Positions 1 through 10,319 of a DNA stretch of 59,366 nt are shown here, in pieces. Origin of the DNA: an uncultured Saprospiraceae bacterium (GTDB taxonomy: Bacteria; Bacteroidota; Bacteroidia; Chitinophagales; Saprospiraceae). The notes under the pieces are model-generated. The model was not told where the DNA came from. It made no database searches and was given only the letters and a program-made list of their open reading frames with translations. Made by a program: the position numbers and the translations under genes. How positions within the stretch are numbered: position 1 is the stretch's first letter; each line of letters opens with the position of its first letter. The stretch is from NCBI GenBank assembly GCA_937927575.1, contig CALBEE010000130.1, positions 1 to 59,366 of the forward strand, read 5' to 3'.

Positions 1-2
1 AA

Positions 3-319
3 GGAATCCAAGGCGAACAAGGAATTCAAGGCCCACCAGGTATGGATGGTGCTGACGGAGCGGATGGTGCACAAGGCGAACAAGGAATCCCAGGTCCTCC
101 AGGTATGAATGGCGCAGATGGTGCAGACGGAGCAGATGGAGCGGATGGTGCACAAGGAGAGCAAGGAATCCAAGGAGAACAAGGAATCCCAGGACCTCCA
201 GGTATGGATGGTGCTGACGGAGCGGATGGCGCACAAGGTGAGCAAGGCATCCAAGGAGAACAAGGCATCCAAGGTCCTCCGGGCATGGACGGAGCAGATG
301 GTGCGGATGGTGCTCCTGG
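3..319 (+). repeat. Collagen-like Gly-X-Y coding repeat
   Basis: In-frame imperfect 9- and 27-base tandem units encode GIQGEQ, GPPGMD and GADGAD triplets. The near-identical units make copy number prone to slippage and the stretch prone to collapse in assembly, especially as it sits at the window edge. Confidence 0.9.
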
Positions 320-2219
320 AATTGCATCATTGAGTACCGACAATACACCAGGTAATATAACAGCGAACCCGATAGGATCAACAGTTACGATTAATGTAAA
401 TGATGCTGACAGCGATCCTGCAAACGAGTTTCAAGATTTATCTTTAGACGGAAATACGCTCACTATTAGTGATGGAAATTCAGTTCCGCTTCCAAACAAT
501 TACTGGGGACTCTTCGGTAATACGATTGATACTAGTTTCCCTCATGGTGAAGCTATAGGGACATTGAATGAAGTAGAATTGGATTTTATAACTAATGGTG
601 TGGTTAGAATGGAAATAGACCTACACGGTAGAGTTATTCCAAAGTTTATCGGAGGTCCAGGAAATATTTCTTTTGGGGTAGGAGCTGGAAATGTGGATAA
701 TGCGGGTAGTTATAATTTACTTTTTGGTAGGAGAACTGGTGCTTCAATTACTGATGGTGACTGGAATAATTTCATCGGTTATGAAACGGGTAATTCAACA
801 ACTACAGGACGCGAAAACAATTTTATCGGTTACAGGGCTGGATACCAAAATACTGTAGGGTATCATAATATCTTTGTTGGGTCAAATGCAGGATATAAAA
901 ACGCAAACGAGACATTAGACTTTTCTGGGATTGCTAACCCTGGATCTTTTAATACTTTCATCGGTGCGTCGAGTGGGTATAATAATACCACAGGCAGTTC
1001 AAATGTTTTCTTAGGTCCTTCTGCAGGTAGAAATAATACTTCTGGTGATCAGAATATAGCAATCGGCTCAGCAGCCAGCGGTTCTGTAGAATTGACAGGG
1101 CGTTATAACTTTTTTGCTGGATTGTCAGCAGGAAGTAAAAATACAACAGGCGAGTCCAATATTTTTATTGGAGCCTTTGCTGGAAGAAATAGTAACGTTG
1201 GAAATAAGAATGTAATTTTAGGTTATGATTGTGGAAAAGATATGACGACAGGATATGATAATGTGATTATCGGAGGTGATGCGGGTGAAAAAATTGATTC
1301 TTCAAATAAGAATGTAATTATTGGAAGTCAAACCGCTTGGAAAATTATTAATGGTGAACGAAATATTGCTTTAGGATGGAGAGCTGGACAAACTATAGTT
1401 AGTGGTGATAGAAATACAATCGTTGGAGATTTTTCAGATGTAATTTTGGCAGATACCTATCAGTCTACAGTGTATGGAGCGGCATCTAAAGCACATTCTT
1501 TTGGAACCGGTGTCGGATTTACAGCAAGAGCGGAAGCAGAGTATAGTACGGCTCTAGGTACTTTTTCAAGGGCAGAAGCAGAATATAGTACGGCAATAGG
1601 GAATAATGCGGTAGCGGAAATGGATAGCAGCACTGCAGTTGGATATTTGGCTTTAGCCAATGAATCCAATACGGTTTTCTTAGGTTCGATTGCAGATGAA
1701 ACGACGGTGAAATGTTTTGATCTTGTCGAAGTATCTGATGCCAGATTTAAAACCAATGTAGAAAATAATGTACCTGGTTTGAAATTTATCGAAAGACTCA
1801 AGCCAGTGACTTATAATTTTGATTCTAGAGCGTACAAAGTACATGCTTCCAAAAATATGGTAGATAGTATACAAGCACTATACTTATCAGATATTGAAGA
1901 TAGAGATGTTTCTAAAGAAGTACTTACAGGTTTTCTTGCCCAAGATGTTGAAAAAATTTGCGACGAAATAGGATATGAATTTGATGGGGTAGTAAGACCT
2001 GATGAAACGAATAAGGCTTCTAGTTATAGTTTGTCATATTCCAGTTTTGTGGTTCCTTTAGTGAAAGCCGTACAAGAGCAACAAGAAATAATAGTTGGTC
2101 AGGATGAGAAAATTAAAAAACAAGAAGATTTGATCACTGCACAATCCGAAGAAATTCGAGAGAATCAAAAGTTGTTGGAGGATTTAATGAATAGAGTTAA
2201 GGCCTTAGAAGAAAAGTAA
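3..2219 (+). CDS. Collagen-like / YadA-head-like surface protein with S74 chaperone domain (5' partial)
   Basis: The reading frame is open from base 3, inside Gly-X-Y repeats, so the true start and any signal peptide lie before the window; the ATG at 42 is internal. Visible order: collagen-like GEQGIQGPPGMDGADGADG repeats to about base 320; a spacer; about 300 residues of 13-25-residue repeats around NxxIG, G.NAG and TTGxxN (bases 650-1690), like left-handed beta-roll heads; then a C-terminal domain opening with SDARFKTN (Ser codon at 1734) and containing PVTYNF and GFLAQDVE. That last part matches the Peptidase S74 intramolecular chaperone of tail-fibre-type proteins, which trims itself at the Ser. 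The end is a coiled coil. Inference: a trimeric fibrous surface or secreted protein. A T9SS gene follows 52 bases downstream. Domain calls are confident; the role is not known. Confidence 0.85.
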   Translation, partial: GIQGEQGIQGPPGMDGADGADGAQGEQGIPGPPGMNGADGADGADGADGAQGEQGIQGEQGIPGPPGMDGADGADGAQGEQGIQGEQGIQGPPGMDGADGADGAPGIASLSTDNTPGNITANPIGSTVTINVNDADSDPANEFQDLSLDGNTLTISDGNSVPLPNNYWGLFGNTIDTSFPHGEAIGTLNEVELDFITNGVVRMEIDLHGRVIPKFIGGPGNISFGVGAGNVDNAGSYNLLFGRRTGASITDGDWNNFIGYETGNSTTTGRENNFIGYRAGYQNTVGYHNIFVGSNAGYKNANETLDFSGIANPGSFNTFIGASSGYNNTTGSSNVFLGPSAGRNNTSGDQNIAIGSAASGSVELTGRYNFFAGLSAGSKNTTGESNIFIGAFAGRNSNVGNKNVILGYDCGKDMTTGYDNVIIGGDAGEKIDSSNKNVIIGSQTAWKIINGERNIALGWRAGQTIVSGDRNTIVGDFSDVILADTYQSTVYGAASKAHSFGTGVGFTARAEAEYSTALGTFSRAEAEYSTAIGNNAVAEMDSSTAVGYLALANESNTVFLGSIADETTVKCFDLVEVSDARFKTNVENNVPGLKFIERLKPVTYNFDSRAYKVHASKNMVDSIQALYLSDIEDRDVSKEVLTGFLAQDVEKICDEIGYEFDGVVRPDETNKASSYSLSYSSFVVPLVKAVQEQQEIIVGQDEKIKKQEDLITAQSEEIRENQKLLEDLMNRVKALEEK

Positions 2220-2271
2220 TCGAATTGTAACCTCGATTTGCTTTAATTTTCCAATTACAAAATCTCTAGTT

Positions 2272-3663
2272 ATGAAATTTCTAAGTTTTTTAATAGTTCT
2301 CTTTTTTGCGTTGACATCTTTAGCGCAATCTCCTGGCGGAGTATTGGGTAGTATGGTCTGGCATAAAAATATTGATGATCAGGACTACCAAAATTATGGA
2401 AATCATCTTTTTAATTTTCATCAGTATAAGTACTTTAATAATAGTGACGAAGTATTTCAATTACCTTTACAAGAACTAAGTAAAGTATCGATGTTTGTTG
2501 TCTACTGTAATTCTTCAGGTACTGATATTGCGAAACTTTCAACAGGGAATGGTGTGATAGATCTTAATAATAATACTTTGTCCACTTCAAAAGAGTTTGC
2601 TTTACGCAATACTTTTTCAAAGCCTAAATTCTTGAGTTTTATTGAGAGGCAAAATCGAATGCAGGAAGATGATGAAGCAAAAGAATTTAAATTTGGAGGC
2701 GATGATGGTGGTTTTGAAGGTGGACTTGCAGAAGTTTTAATATTTGATCGATTAGTAAGTAAAAAACAAAGGCTAAGAATTGAATCCTACTTTGCTATAA
2801 AGTATGGAATATCACTGCCAATGGAATCAGTATATTTTAATTCTCAAGGAGAAGAGATCTGGAATTATAAAGATCACGAGAAATATATGTTTAACAATGT
2901 ATTCTTGGGGAGAGATGATGGAAGTGGTTTAGAGCAGAAGCAATCTAGAAATGTTTACAGTGATTTTGATTTGTCAATAGCACTTACTGAATTTAGGGAT
3001 TTGAATTCAGAGAATAGCACACAATTGAAAGATTTGGAGTTCTTTTCAATTTCTGACAATAATGAAGATTTTGCTTTTACGCAAAGTGATAAAAATCCAG
3101 AATCAAATACGATGAATAGAATATGGGAGGTTAGTGCGAGTTCATCTGAATTTTCTTCTAATAAAATTATAATTAGAATTGATGCAGTGCAATTAGAGAA
3201 GAGGGATTTAGAAAAAGATGTTTATTTAATTCAACATTTTAACGAAAGTGATTTGTTCGATTTGGAAGATGATAAATTAGTTATTGTTGAAGCTAAAGAA
3301 CTTGATGGTCAACTAGAATTTATTTCTAGGTTTGAAATCGGAGAGTCTGAAAGGATGTATTTTACTTTTGTTGAATTGCCAAAACGAGTGGTTGATCCAT
3401 TAACTACTTCTTTGAAGTATGAATTATTTCCAAATCCGATATTAAATAGGGAAACGTTTACTTTTCAAGTATATAATAAGGAGTTCGATTATCTGGAATA
3501 TTCAATTACGAATAAGGTGGGGGAGGTGTTTTATGAAGGGAATTTAGAATCTAATGAAAATGGATTTTATTTCAGAGGTGAATTAGAAAATGAAGGACCT
3601 TACTTTATTACAGTATACAATGATTTTATTCGAGAATCATTTGAATTAATAGTAATTAAGTAA
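2272..3663 (+). CDS. T9SS-secreted protein with LamG-like N-terminal domain
   Basis: 463 residues. The N-terminus MKFLSFLIVLFFALTSLAQ is a Sec signal peptide. Residues about 20-180 start with SPGGV and end with AEVLIFDRL...YFAIKYG, the pattern of concanavalin/LamG-like domains common in Bacteroidota secreted proteins. The middle third is acidic and unassigned. The last ~80 residues, with YELFPNP near 385 and a final FELIVIK strand, are a type A T9SS C-terminal sorting domain, so the product should cross the outer membrane and be anchored or released. It sits 52 bases after the collagen-like gene and 32 bases before the SpvB gene on the same strand, so co-transcription is likely. The substrate of the LamG-like part cannot be told. 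Confidence 0.75.
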   Translation: MKFLSFLIVLFFALTSLAQSPGGVLGSMVWHKNIDDQDYQNYGNHLFNFHQYKYFNNSDEVFQLPLQELSKVSMFVVYCNSSGTDIAKLSTGNGVIDLNNNTLSTSKEFALRNTFSKPKFLSFIERQNRMQEDDEAKEFKFGGDDGGFEGGLAEVLIFDRLVSKKQRLRIESYFAIKYGISLPMESVYFNSQGEEIWNYKDHEKYMFNNVFLGRDDGSGLEQKQSRNVYSDFDLSIALTEFRDLNSENSTQLKDLEFFSISDNNEDFAFTQSDKNPESNTMNRIWEVSASSSEFSSNKIIIRIDAVQLEKRDLEKDVYLIQHFNESDLFDLEDDKLVIVEAKELDGQLEFISRFEIGESERMYFTFVELPKRVVDPLTTSLKYELFPNPILNRETFTFQVYNKEFDYLEYSITNKVGEVFYEGNLESNENGFYFRGELENEGPYFITVYNDFIRESFELIVIK

Positions 3664-3695
3664 TCTGAATTGTTGCACAATTAGAACTAGGAATC

Positions 3696-6600
3696 ATGAA
3701 AATTGATATAAAATTTATACTTCATTCATTTGTATTACACAGAAAATTAATTGTGCGTTCTACTTTGTCGTTTTTTGTTTTCGTCTTGTTAGGAATTTCG
3801 TCAAGTGATGGATATTGTGATTTAGTAGAAGAGGGAAATCCAAGGATAGAACTAAGGGAAGTTGATGTGGAAGATTTTGAAGCGGATATTAAATACGGAG
3901 TCATAGGGCCAGATGAATCTGGCTTTGATTCTCCTAATGATAATGTTTTTGAAATATTTATTAATAATGAGGTCAATGCACTAAAAGATTATTATTTAAG
4001 TTACGAAACAAAAGGAGTAGTAGGTAAGGGAAGTGTAATTAGAAGTATTAATGATCGGCCTGCTGTAGGAGGTTACATGGTTGAATTGAAAGAGGAATGG
4101 AATGCATGTGAGCAAAAGATAGATATAGAGGATTTACGAACAGGAAATAATTTCATCAAGTTTAATGCGATTCCTAACGTTGGGGGTAACTATGAGATAC
4201 GAAATGTAAGAGTTTTGTCTAGGCCAATCGAAACCACAAGTGTAATACATTACAATACTAAAAATTTGGTTTATGGTGAAGAAGAAGTAGTGTATTTACA
4301 AGGTTTGTTGTCTTTTGATGTAAGTCATGTAGAGATAGGAGAGAATAGAATTGATTTTGAAGGAACAAGTTTCGAATTTCTTTATCCTTTGAGCGAAGAA
4401 GAAAAAGCTGAAGGTGCTATAGAGATTAAAGTATATGTAGACAATATTATTGTACAAAGAGATAAACTACCATTAGAACTTAGGGAGAGTGTGAAACTTG
4501 TATCTGCGATAGAATCGACGAAGAAAACAAGCATAAAACGTTTTGATTCTAACAAGGCAGGTGTTTTATATAATGGTGCAGCAAGTATTGAGCTTTTTGA
4601 TAAATCTATCAATTCGACAATTGAAGTTTCTATTGCGCAGCTAGCGGCAAGGGATATCTCTGCTATGAATTCTGGATTGACCAATGTAACTACTAGCAAA
4701 GCTGCTTATAGATTTTTGCCTGATGGTGTTAAGTTTGATGCAGCAGTTAGAATTGCTATACCATATGAAGATAGTTTGATTCCGCAAGGTTATGGACCCA
4801 ACGATATTCGAAGTTTCTTTTTTAATAACGAAACTAAAAATTGGGAAGGGATAGCTATCGATAGCATAGATAGAGTAAATAAAGTTGTTTATGCTTATAC
4901 AGATCATTTTACCGATTATATCAATGGAATTATCCAGATTCCTGAAAGTCCAACTGCAAGTGCTTATGTGCCTACGCAAATGTCAGATATAAAAGCTGCG
5001 GACCCTACAGCTAATGTCAATGTCATGTCACCTCCGCAGGTAAATAATAATGGGGACGCATCTATTTCGTATCCATTAAATATTCCAGCTGGACGTAAAG
5101 GAATGCAACCTAATATTGCTTTAAGTTATAGCAGTGATGGAGGATCCAGTTGGCTAGGTTTAGGATGGAATATGGCGGTTCCGTCAATTAGTGTGGATAG
5201 TCGGTGGGGAACTCCTCTTTTTAATGAAGAATGGGAGACTGAAATGTATACTTTAAATGGAGCAAAATTAATCTATGATGAAAAATATTTGCCTAATCGA
5301 CACAATGAAGAGAACAATCCAGCTAATGGTGCAGATCCAATTTATAATACTAAAGAAATAAAGAGGAATATGGATCGTCGAAGACTTTTCTATGAGCGAA
5401 AATTAGGTAGTTTTTCGAGAATAGAACGTTTAGGTAATGGTACCAAAGATTACTATTGGAAAGTTACCACGGCAGATGGCACTTCACATTTTTATGGAGC
5501 CAAAGTTTCTGGTGATACATCCGAATTTGATGAGGAATATACTTTGGGAAATGAACAGGGAATTAGTTATTGGGCATTATCTCGAAGCGTAGATAAATAC
5601 GGTAATTATGTGGATTATATCTACGAAAAGAAAATTACTTCTGGTTATTTTGATTTTAATGATAATTTAAATAATGGTTTATCCTTTTACCTTAAAGAAA
5701 TTAAATACACTGGATTTACTGGTGAAGAATCTTTGGACCCAAAATACTCAGTTGAATTTATTCGAGAAAGTGAAAATAATGATGCTTACGATCGAAAGGA
5801 TGTTAGGATCAATGGTAATCTAGGATTTAAACAAGTAGATGCAGAATTACTCAGGCGAATAAATGTATTATATGATACGCAGCCAATAAGACATTATGAA
5901 TTAAAGTATGAAGAAGGGCAATTTCATAAAACCCTCTTGACTAATATTGCCGAGTATGATTCTAAAGGAGATTTGTTTTATGATCATATCATTGAGTATC
6001 ATGATGATATAGCAGATTGTGGATTATTCGGTGATGAAATTCTAATTGAAGTTCCATGTGATGATGATCCCTGTGGAGATGTTGATACAGATGGAGATAC
6101 ATTTAATGATGGGTGTGACACATGTCCTGACTTGTACAATCCAGAACAAGGACTAGATTGTGAAGCAGTCAATGTTTGTGGAGATGCAGATAGTGATGGT
6201 GATATGATTAATGATCTATGTGACACCTGTCCAGATATTCCGAATCCTGAGCAAGCGGATCCTAATAATAATGACGATGAGGATGGTGATGGTTACGGAG
6301 CAGCTTGTGATAATTGTCCTGAAGATTTCAATAATAGTCAGGCAGATAATGATGGCGATGGCTTTGGTGATATTTGTGATACATGTCCTAGTATTGCCAA
6401 CCCTGGTCAAAATGATGATTTGGATAATGATAATTTAGGGAATCCATGCGATAATTGTGATGTGGATTTTAATCCATCTCAATTGGATAGTGATTCTGAT
6501 GGTATTGGTGACGCTTGCGATAATTGCCCTGATATCCCTAATGAATTCCAATTGGATTTAGACGGTGATGGTATTGGATGGTATTGTGACCCATGTCATA

Positions 6601-9600
6601 ATGATCCACTAAATGAATGTGATACAGATTGTGAAGATAATCCGATAGAAATTGAATTTGTGATAACTAATTTATCGTGTAATGCAACTGCAGCTCCTAC
6701 TGATGGTATAATTGAAGCCATAGTGGTTGGCGGTTCTGGAAATTACTCATTTGATTGGGATAGTTATGCTTCAGGTGAAACAGGTAATGTTGTTGATGGT
6801 TTACCGGCAGGACCTTACAGCCTAACGGTATCTGATGATAATGGATGCTCTGCCATAGGAACTGTTGAATTATCTGAACCAGAATCTTTTAGTAGCCTAA
6901 CGAATACTTTTCCAAACTGTACTAATACTGATGATGGAGCAATTGAGGTGCTTTTCATGGAAGGAGGAACACCGCCATATAGTTATTCTTGGGCAGCAGA
7001 TGAAAATAATGCGTATCCTGATAATATAAATTACGAAAGCAATTCAACCACTCAAATCGGCCTTTTTCCAGGTATTTACCATATCACAGTAACAGATGCT
7101 AATGGGTGTATTCATACTATTAGTAGTGAAATTATGGAATCAGAACTGCTCATTGAGGGTGAGATATCACTGCCTGGATCAATAGACATAACTGTATCTG
7201 GTGGAGGTTCCAGTTTGTGGTTTGAGTGGACTACTACCGATGGTTCCGGATTAGACCCTACTGCTGAAGATCAAACAGATTTATCCCCAGGAACATATGT
7301 TGTTACAGTTTTTGAACCTGGTTGTCAAACTTCTGCAGTTTTTGTAATTCCTGAAGAGACTAATGGATTTGACTTGGCACTTACTAAGACTTTAGCCGCT
7401 TCTGATGTGAATCCTATAACTCCAGGTACAGGGGTAACGTTTTTTATTAATGTAATCAATCAAGGTAATGAAACGGCTTATGAAGTTCAATTGAATGATT
7501 ATATCCCGGAAGGTTTAATTTTAAATGATCCAGATTGGACCGAAAGTAATGGTACAGCGTCTTTAATGGATGAAATAGTTTCAATAGCACCCGGGGCTAA
7601 CCAAGCTACGGAAATTACATTTTTAGTTGATGAATCATTTTTAGGTGATCGAATTTTTAATAATGCTGAAATTGCTAGTGCTAATGATGCAAATGGTAAT
7701 GCCGCAGTAGATGTCGATTCTGAATACGGAGATCAAGACGGATCTTTTAGAGATCCCAATGATAACAATGTAAGTGATGAAACGGGATTAGATGATTATG
7801 ATTTTGCTTTTATTGAAGTATCTCAAAATGGAGGAAGCCTAGTTGAGATTGACGATGATAATTTAATTTTGGATAATTTTTATAAGGGTCATGTCTTCCT
7901 AAAATCAGAAAAAGGAGAAAATTCTTTGATAGGATTTATGATGCAACTTGTAGATATTGAGACCAAAGAGGTTGTTTCCCAAACTAAAACTGAAACTAAT
8001 GGAAGTTTTGTTTTTTGGGGTATTGAAAAAAATAAAAATTACAAGGTGGTGCCATTGGCTCCCAATCATATGATGGTGGATGACAAGGAATTTGTTTATT
8101 CAGTGGAAAATATGGATTATAATTTTAGGGTTTCGTTTATTGAAGAAATGCCGGGCTTGATTCCGAATCAGCTAAGTACAATTTCTTTAAATTATGAAGT
8201 AAAAAAAATAGAGAGGAAAAATATAGAAGAATTAGAAAGCAAAGGTTTAGTTCAAAATATTAAGGAACAACAGATTAAAAAAGTAGTTGCTCAAAGGAAG
8301 TTGATCGATCAGAAAGAAAATTTTGAAACTTCTGCTTCTAAATTGTTTAATAAGAATTCATCGAATAGAACGAATCTATCAAGAATGGTGAATGATGATC
8401 CATGCTTTACCATTACAACGGGAACTGGACTACCTGATTTGGATGAAAGTATATTTTACAGGGATGCTTCGCCTTTAGGTACGAGTTTGAGTTTTAGTGG
8501 ATCTAAAGGATTAGGAGGAAGCATAGGTTCAGGTATGCCTTGGCTTGAAGGTGGGAGTATAAGCATTGATGCTGCTAAAGGATGGAATTCCAGTAGAAGC
8601 GAATCTCAAATTGTAAATTTGGATATCAATGGTGATGGATTACCTGATATCATACGAAGGTTTGATAATAAGATGGAATACTTTCCACATACATTGATTA
8701 GAGACGAAAATGGGGTAGTTGAGCACTTATTTGGAGAGGCCCTCAGTATGTATTTTGAAGTAGCCAATGCTCCATCAGAAATGTATGAATCGACATCTGA
8801 TAATGACAGCAAAAATTTTGGATTATCTATAGGTAGCGCTGTCGGTGGGCATGCAGGTCTTAATATCTCTTCTGGAACATCCTTAACAAATATATTCTTC
8901 ACGGATGGCAATGGTGATGGTTTACCAGATATATCTGTTAATGGTACAGTCTTTTTTAATCATGTCAATGATGCTGGCGAGATTGTATTCACACTTTCAA
9001 GTGAGCCTACTGAAAATTTAATTGTTTTAGGCAACTTAGTCGAGGAGGGTTTTCCAGGTGAAGATGATATTTATTCAATTGATTTCCCAGCGTATGACGT
9101 TGTCAAAGTATGGGAAGCGGCACATGATGGTGAGGTGCTCATAGATAATGGTTCGGTTCAAGCCGGTTTTAAAGTTTCTATAGAGACGGACAATAATGGA
9201 TTTTATGGGTTAAGTGGTAGACAAACTGAAACAGGAACTTGTAGATTATACGTAGGTGATTCGGATGGACTAGGAGTGATTACAGATATTCCTGGAGCCT
9301 CTGTTTCTTTGGGATGTACAATTGGGTCATTGGTGGATCCTTGTACAATAGATTCAGATGGTGATGGCATTAATGATTGTTTGGATTGTGATTGCAGCCA
9401 ATGTGAAGATTATATATATGCCATTGATCCAGTAAATGATAGTGATCTAAAACGAGCCAGAATAGCGGTTATAGCTAATAATAAAATATCTGATAATGCC
9501 AATGCACTTTATACAGGTGGCCAAAGAGTTGAGATGATATATGATAATGCTCAAGGATTTAAAGTAATAGATAATGCCCAATATCAAGCTTACATAGAAA

Positions 9601-10271
9601 ACTGTTATATGAATATGACTTCTGGTGGTACTAATCCAGATGTAGACGAAACGGTCATTGTTCCAAGTTCTAAATTACGAGTCAAAAAGGGCCAAAAAAT
9701 TTATTTTAGATTACATGCTGATCCAAATCTGGCAAGTGAAGAAATACATTGGGATCCTGAAGTAATCTATACTTCTATTTCTGGTAATGAAGTAGACGCT
9801 ACAGAATTGGATTTGAATGAAATTGCAGCGAATAAAAGTAAATATTCAGAAGGTTTTGTTTTGTCTTCTACTCAACCTGAAATCTTACCTAAAGGTTCTG
9901 CGGATAGTGAATGTGAAATATCATGGAGTGAGTTTAATCTTGGAATCCTTTCAGATGATGTGACATTTAGTTTAGTTCCTGTAGAGTTGGTGCCTAATGG
10001 TTCCGAATTTGTACCAACACCATTAACTGCTGAATCTTGGTCCGTGGATGTTGCAGCAGGGGTATCTGCTGTCATAGAAGGTCAGAATAGAATGCTCACT
10101 ATTGATGGAGAAAATAGCGTCTTCATAAAAGCAACAATTGAATCTAATTCTAACATAGATTGGCAATCAATAAATTGGAACCCCATAGTAACTTGTACCG
10201 TAGCGGAAAATGTTAGCACAGCTAATGGAGAAAATTTAACCTACGAACAGACTATTGTTACGGTAATATAA
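3696..10271 (+). CDS. SpvB/TcB-type toxin backbone, N-terminal part (ends at an in-frame stop)
   Basis: 2191 residues. A long signal-like N-terminus (hydrophobic segment about 21-36) is followed by ~400 unassigned residues with a ZU5-like stretch near 270-420. The SpvB domain starts near 450 (PLNIPAGRKGMQPNIALSY, LGLGWNM). At about 785 the SpvB region is interrupted by TSP3 calcium-binding repeats (CDTCPD, DGDGFGDICD; about 790-985), then SprB repeats (about 985-1218), a DUF11 domain (about 1224-1340) and a prealbumin-like domain (about 1390-1485). The backbone resumes near 1566 with SPLGTSLSFSG and FG-GAP/VCBS motifs such as NGDGLPD. It stops at TAA 10269. The next gene lies in the same frame with no other stop between and carries the rest of the TcB/TcC backbone. 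Family: Tc toxin B/C and SpvB-Rhs proteins, which encapsulate a C-terminal toxin. Confidence 0.85.
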   Translation: MKIDIKFILHSFVLHRKLIVRSTLSFFVFVLLGISSSDGYCDLVEEGNPRIELREVDVEDFEADIKYGVIGPDESGFDSPNDNVFEIFINNEVNALKDYYLSYETKGVVGKGSVIRSINDRPAVGGYMVELKEEWNACEQKIDIEDLRTGNNFIKFNAIPNVGGNYEIRNVRVLSRPIETTSVIHYNTKNLVYGEEEVVYLQGLLSFDVSHVEIGENRIDFEGTSFEFLYPLSEEEKAEGAIEIKVYVDNIIVQRDKLPLELRESVKLVSAIESTKKTSIKRFDSNKAGVLYNGAASIELFDKSINSTIEVSIAQLAARDISAMNSGLTNVTTSKAAYRFLPDGVKFDAAVRIAIPYEDSLIPQGYGPNDIRSFFFNNETKNWEGIAIDSIDRVNKVVYAYTDHFTDYINGIIQIPESPTASAYVPTQMSDIKAADPTANVNVMSPPQVNNNGDASISYPLNIPAGRKGMQPNIALSYSSDGGSSWLGLGWNMAVPSISVDSRWGTPLFNEEWETEMYTLNGAKLIYDEKYLPNRHNEENNPANGADPIYNTKEIKRNMDRRRLFYERKLGSFSRIERLGNGTKDYYWKVTTADGTSHFYGAKVSGDTSEFDEEYTLGNEQGISYWALSRSVDKYGNYVDYIYEKKITSGYFDFNDNLNNGLSFYLKEIKYTGFTGEESLDPKYSVEFIRESENNDAYDRKDVRINGNLGFKQVDAELLRRINVLYDTQPIRHYELKYEEGQFHKTLLTNIAEYDSKGDLFYDHIIEYHDDIADCGLFGDEILIEVPCDDDPCGDVDTDGDTFNDGCDTCPDLYNPEQGLDCEAVNVCGDADSDGDMINDLCDTCPDIPNPEQADPNNNDDEDGDGYGAACDNCPEDFNNSQADNDGDGFGDICDTCPSIANPGQNDDLDNDNLGNPCDNCDVDFNPSQLDSDSDGIGDACDNCPDIPNEFQLDLDGDGIGWYCDPCHNDPLNECDTDCEDNPIEIEFVITNLSCNATAAPTDGIIEAIVVGGSGNYSFDWDSYASGETGNVVDGLPAGPYSLTVSDDNGCSAIGTVELSEPESFSSLTNTFPNCTNTDDGAIEVLFMEGGTPPYSYSWAADENNAYPDNINYESNSTTQIGLFPGIYHITVTDANGCIHTISSEIMESELLIEGEISLPGSIDITVSGGGSSLWFEWTTTDGSGLDPTAEDQTDLSPGTYVVTVFEPGCQTSAVFVIPEETNGFDLALTKTLAASDVNPITPGTGVTFFINVINQGNETAYEVQLNDYIPEGLILNDPDWTESNGTASLMDEIVSIAPGANQATEITFLVDESFLGDRIFNNAEIASANDANGNAAVDVDSEYGDQDGSFRDPNDNNVSDETGLDDYDFAFIEVSQNGGSLVEIDDDNLILDNFYKGHVFLKSEKGENSLIGFMMQLVDIETKEVVSQTKTETNGSFVFWGIEKNKNYKVVPLAPNHMMVDDKEFVYSVENMDYNFRVSFIEEMPGLIPNQLSTISLNYEVKKIERKNIEELESKGLVQNIKEQQIKKVVAQRKLIDQKENFETSASKLFNKNSSNRTNLSRMVNDDPCFTITTGTGLPDLDESIFYRDASPLGTSLSFSGSKGLGGSIGSGMPWLEGGSISIDAAKGWNSSRSESQIVNLDINGDGLPDIIRRFDNKMEYFPHTLIRDENGVVEHLFGEALSMYFEVANAPSEMYESTSDNDSKNFGLSIGSAVGGHAGLNISSGTSLTNIFFTDGNGDGLPDISVNGTVFFNHVNDAGEIVFTLSSEPTENLIVLGNLVEEGFPGEDDIYSIDFPAYDVVKVWEAAHDGEVLIDNGSVQAGFKVSIETDNNGFYGLSGRQTETGTCRLYVGDSDGLGVITDIPGASVSLGCTIGSLVDPCTIDSDGDGINDCLDCDCSQCEDYIYAIDPVNDSDLKRARIAVIANNKISDNANALYTGGQRVEMIYDNAQGFKVIDNAQYQAYIENCYMNMTSGGTNPDVDETVIVPSSKLRVKKGQKIYFRLHADPNLASEEIHWDPEVIYTSISGNEVDATELDLNEIAANKSKYSEGFVLSSTQPEILPKGSADSECEISWSEFNLGILSDDVTFSLVPVELVPNGSEFVPTPLTAESWSVDVAAGVSAVIEGQNRMLTIDGENSVFIKATIESNSNIDWQSINWNPIVTCTVAENVSTANGENLTYEQTIVTVI
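10269..10271 (+). other. Single in-frame TAA splitting the SpvB-Rhs gene
   Basis: After TAA the same frame stays open through 16 sense codons (HSIYKYYTDGFEASSN) into the GTG codon at 10320 and on to 18680. No base is gained or lost; only one codon is a stop. The downstream half has no signal peptide. This fits a nonsense mutation or a base-call error in one ~4994-codon gene better than two designed genes. Confidence 0.8.
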
Positions 10272-10319
10272 CACAGCATTTATAAATATTATACAGATGG
10301 TTTTGAGGCCAGCAGTAAT

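Noticed and set aside
26-343. Minus-strand Pro/Ser/Ala-rich frame opposite the collagen repeats
   Set aside because: It is the mirror of Gly-X-Y coding repeats; low complexity, no independent start signals.
6064-6640. Regular repeats in the SpvB gene considered as a CRISPR array
   Set aside because: They translate in frame to TSP3 calcium-binding units and have no constant repeat with unique spacers.
8606-8911. Minus-strand frames within the SpvB/Rhs genes
   Set aside because: Shadows of a strongly supported coding frame; no recognisable domains.
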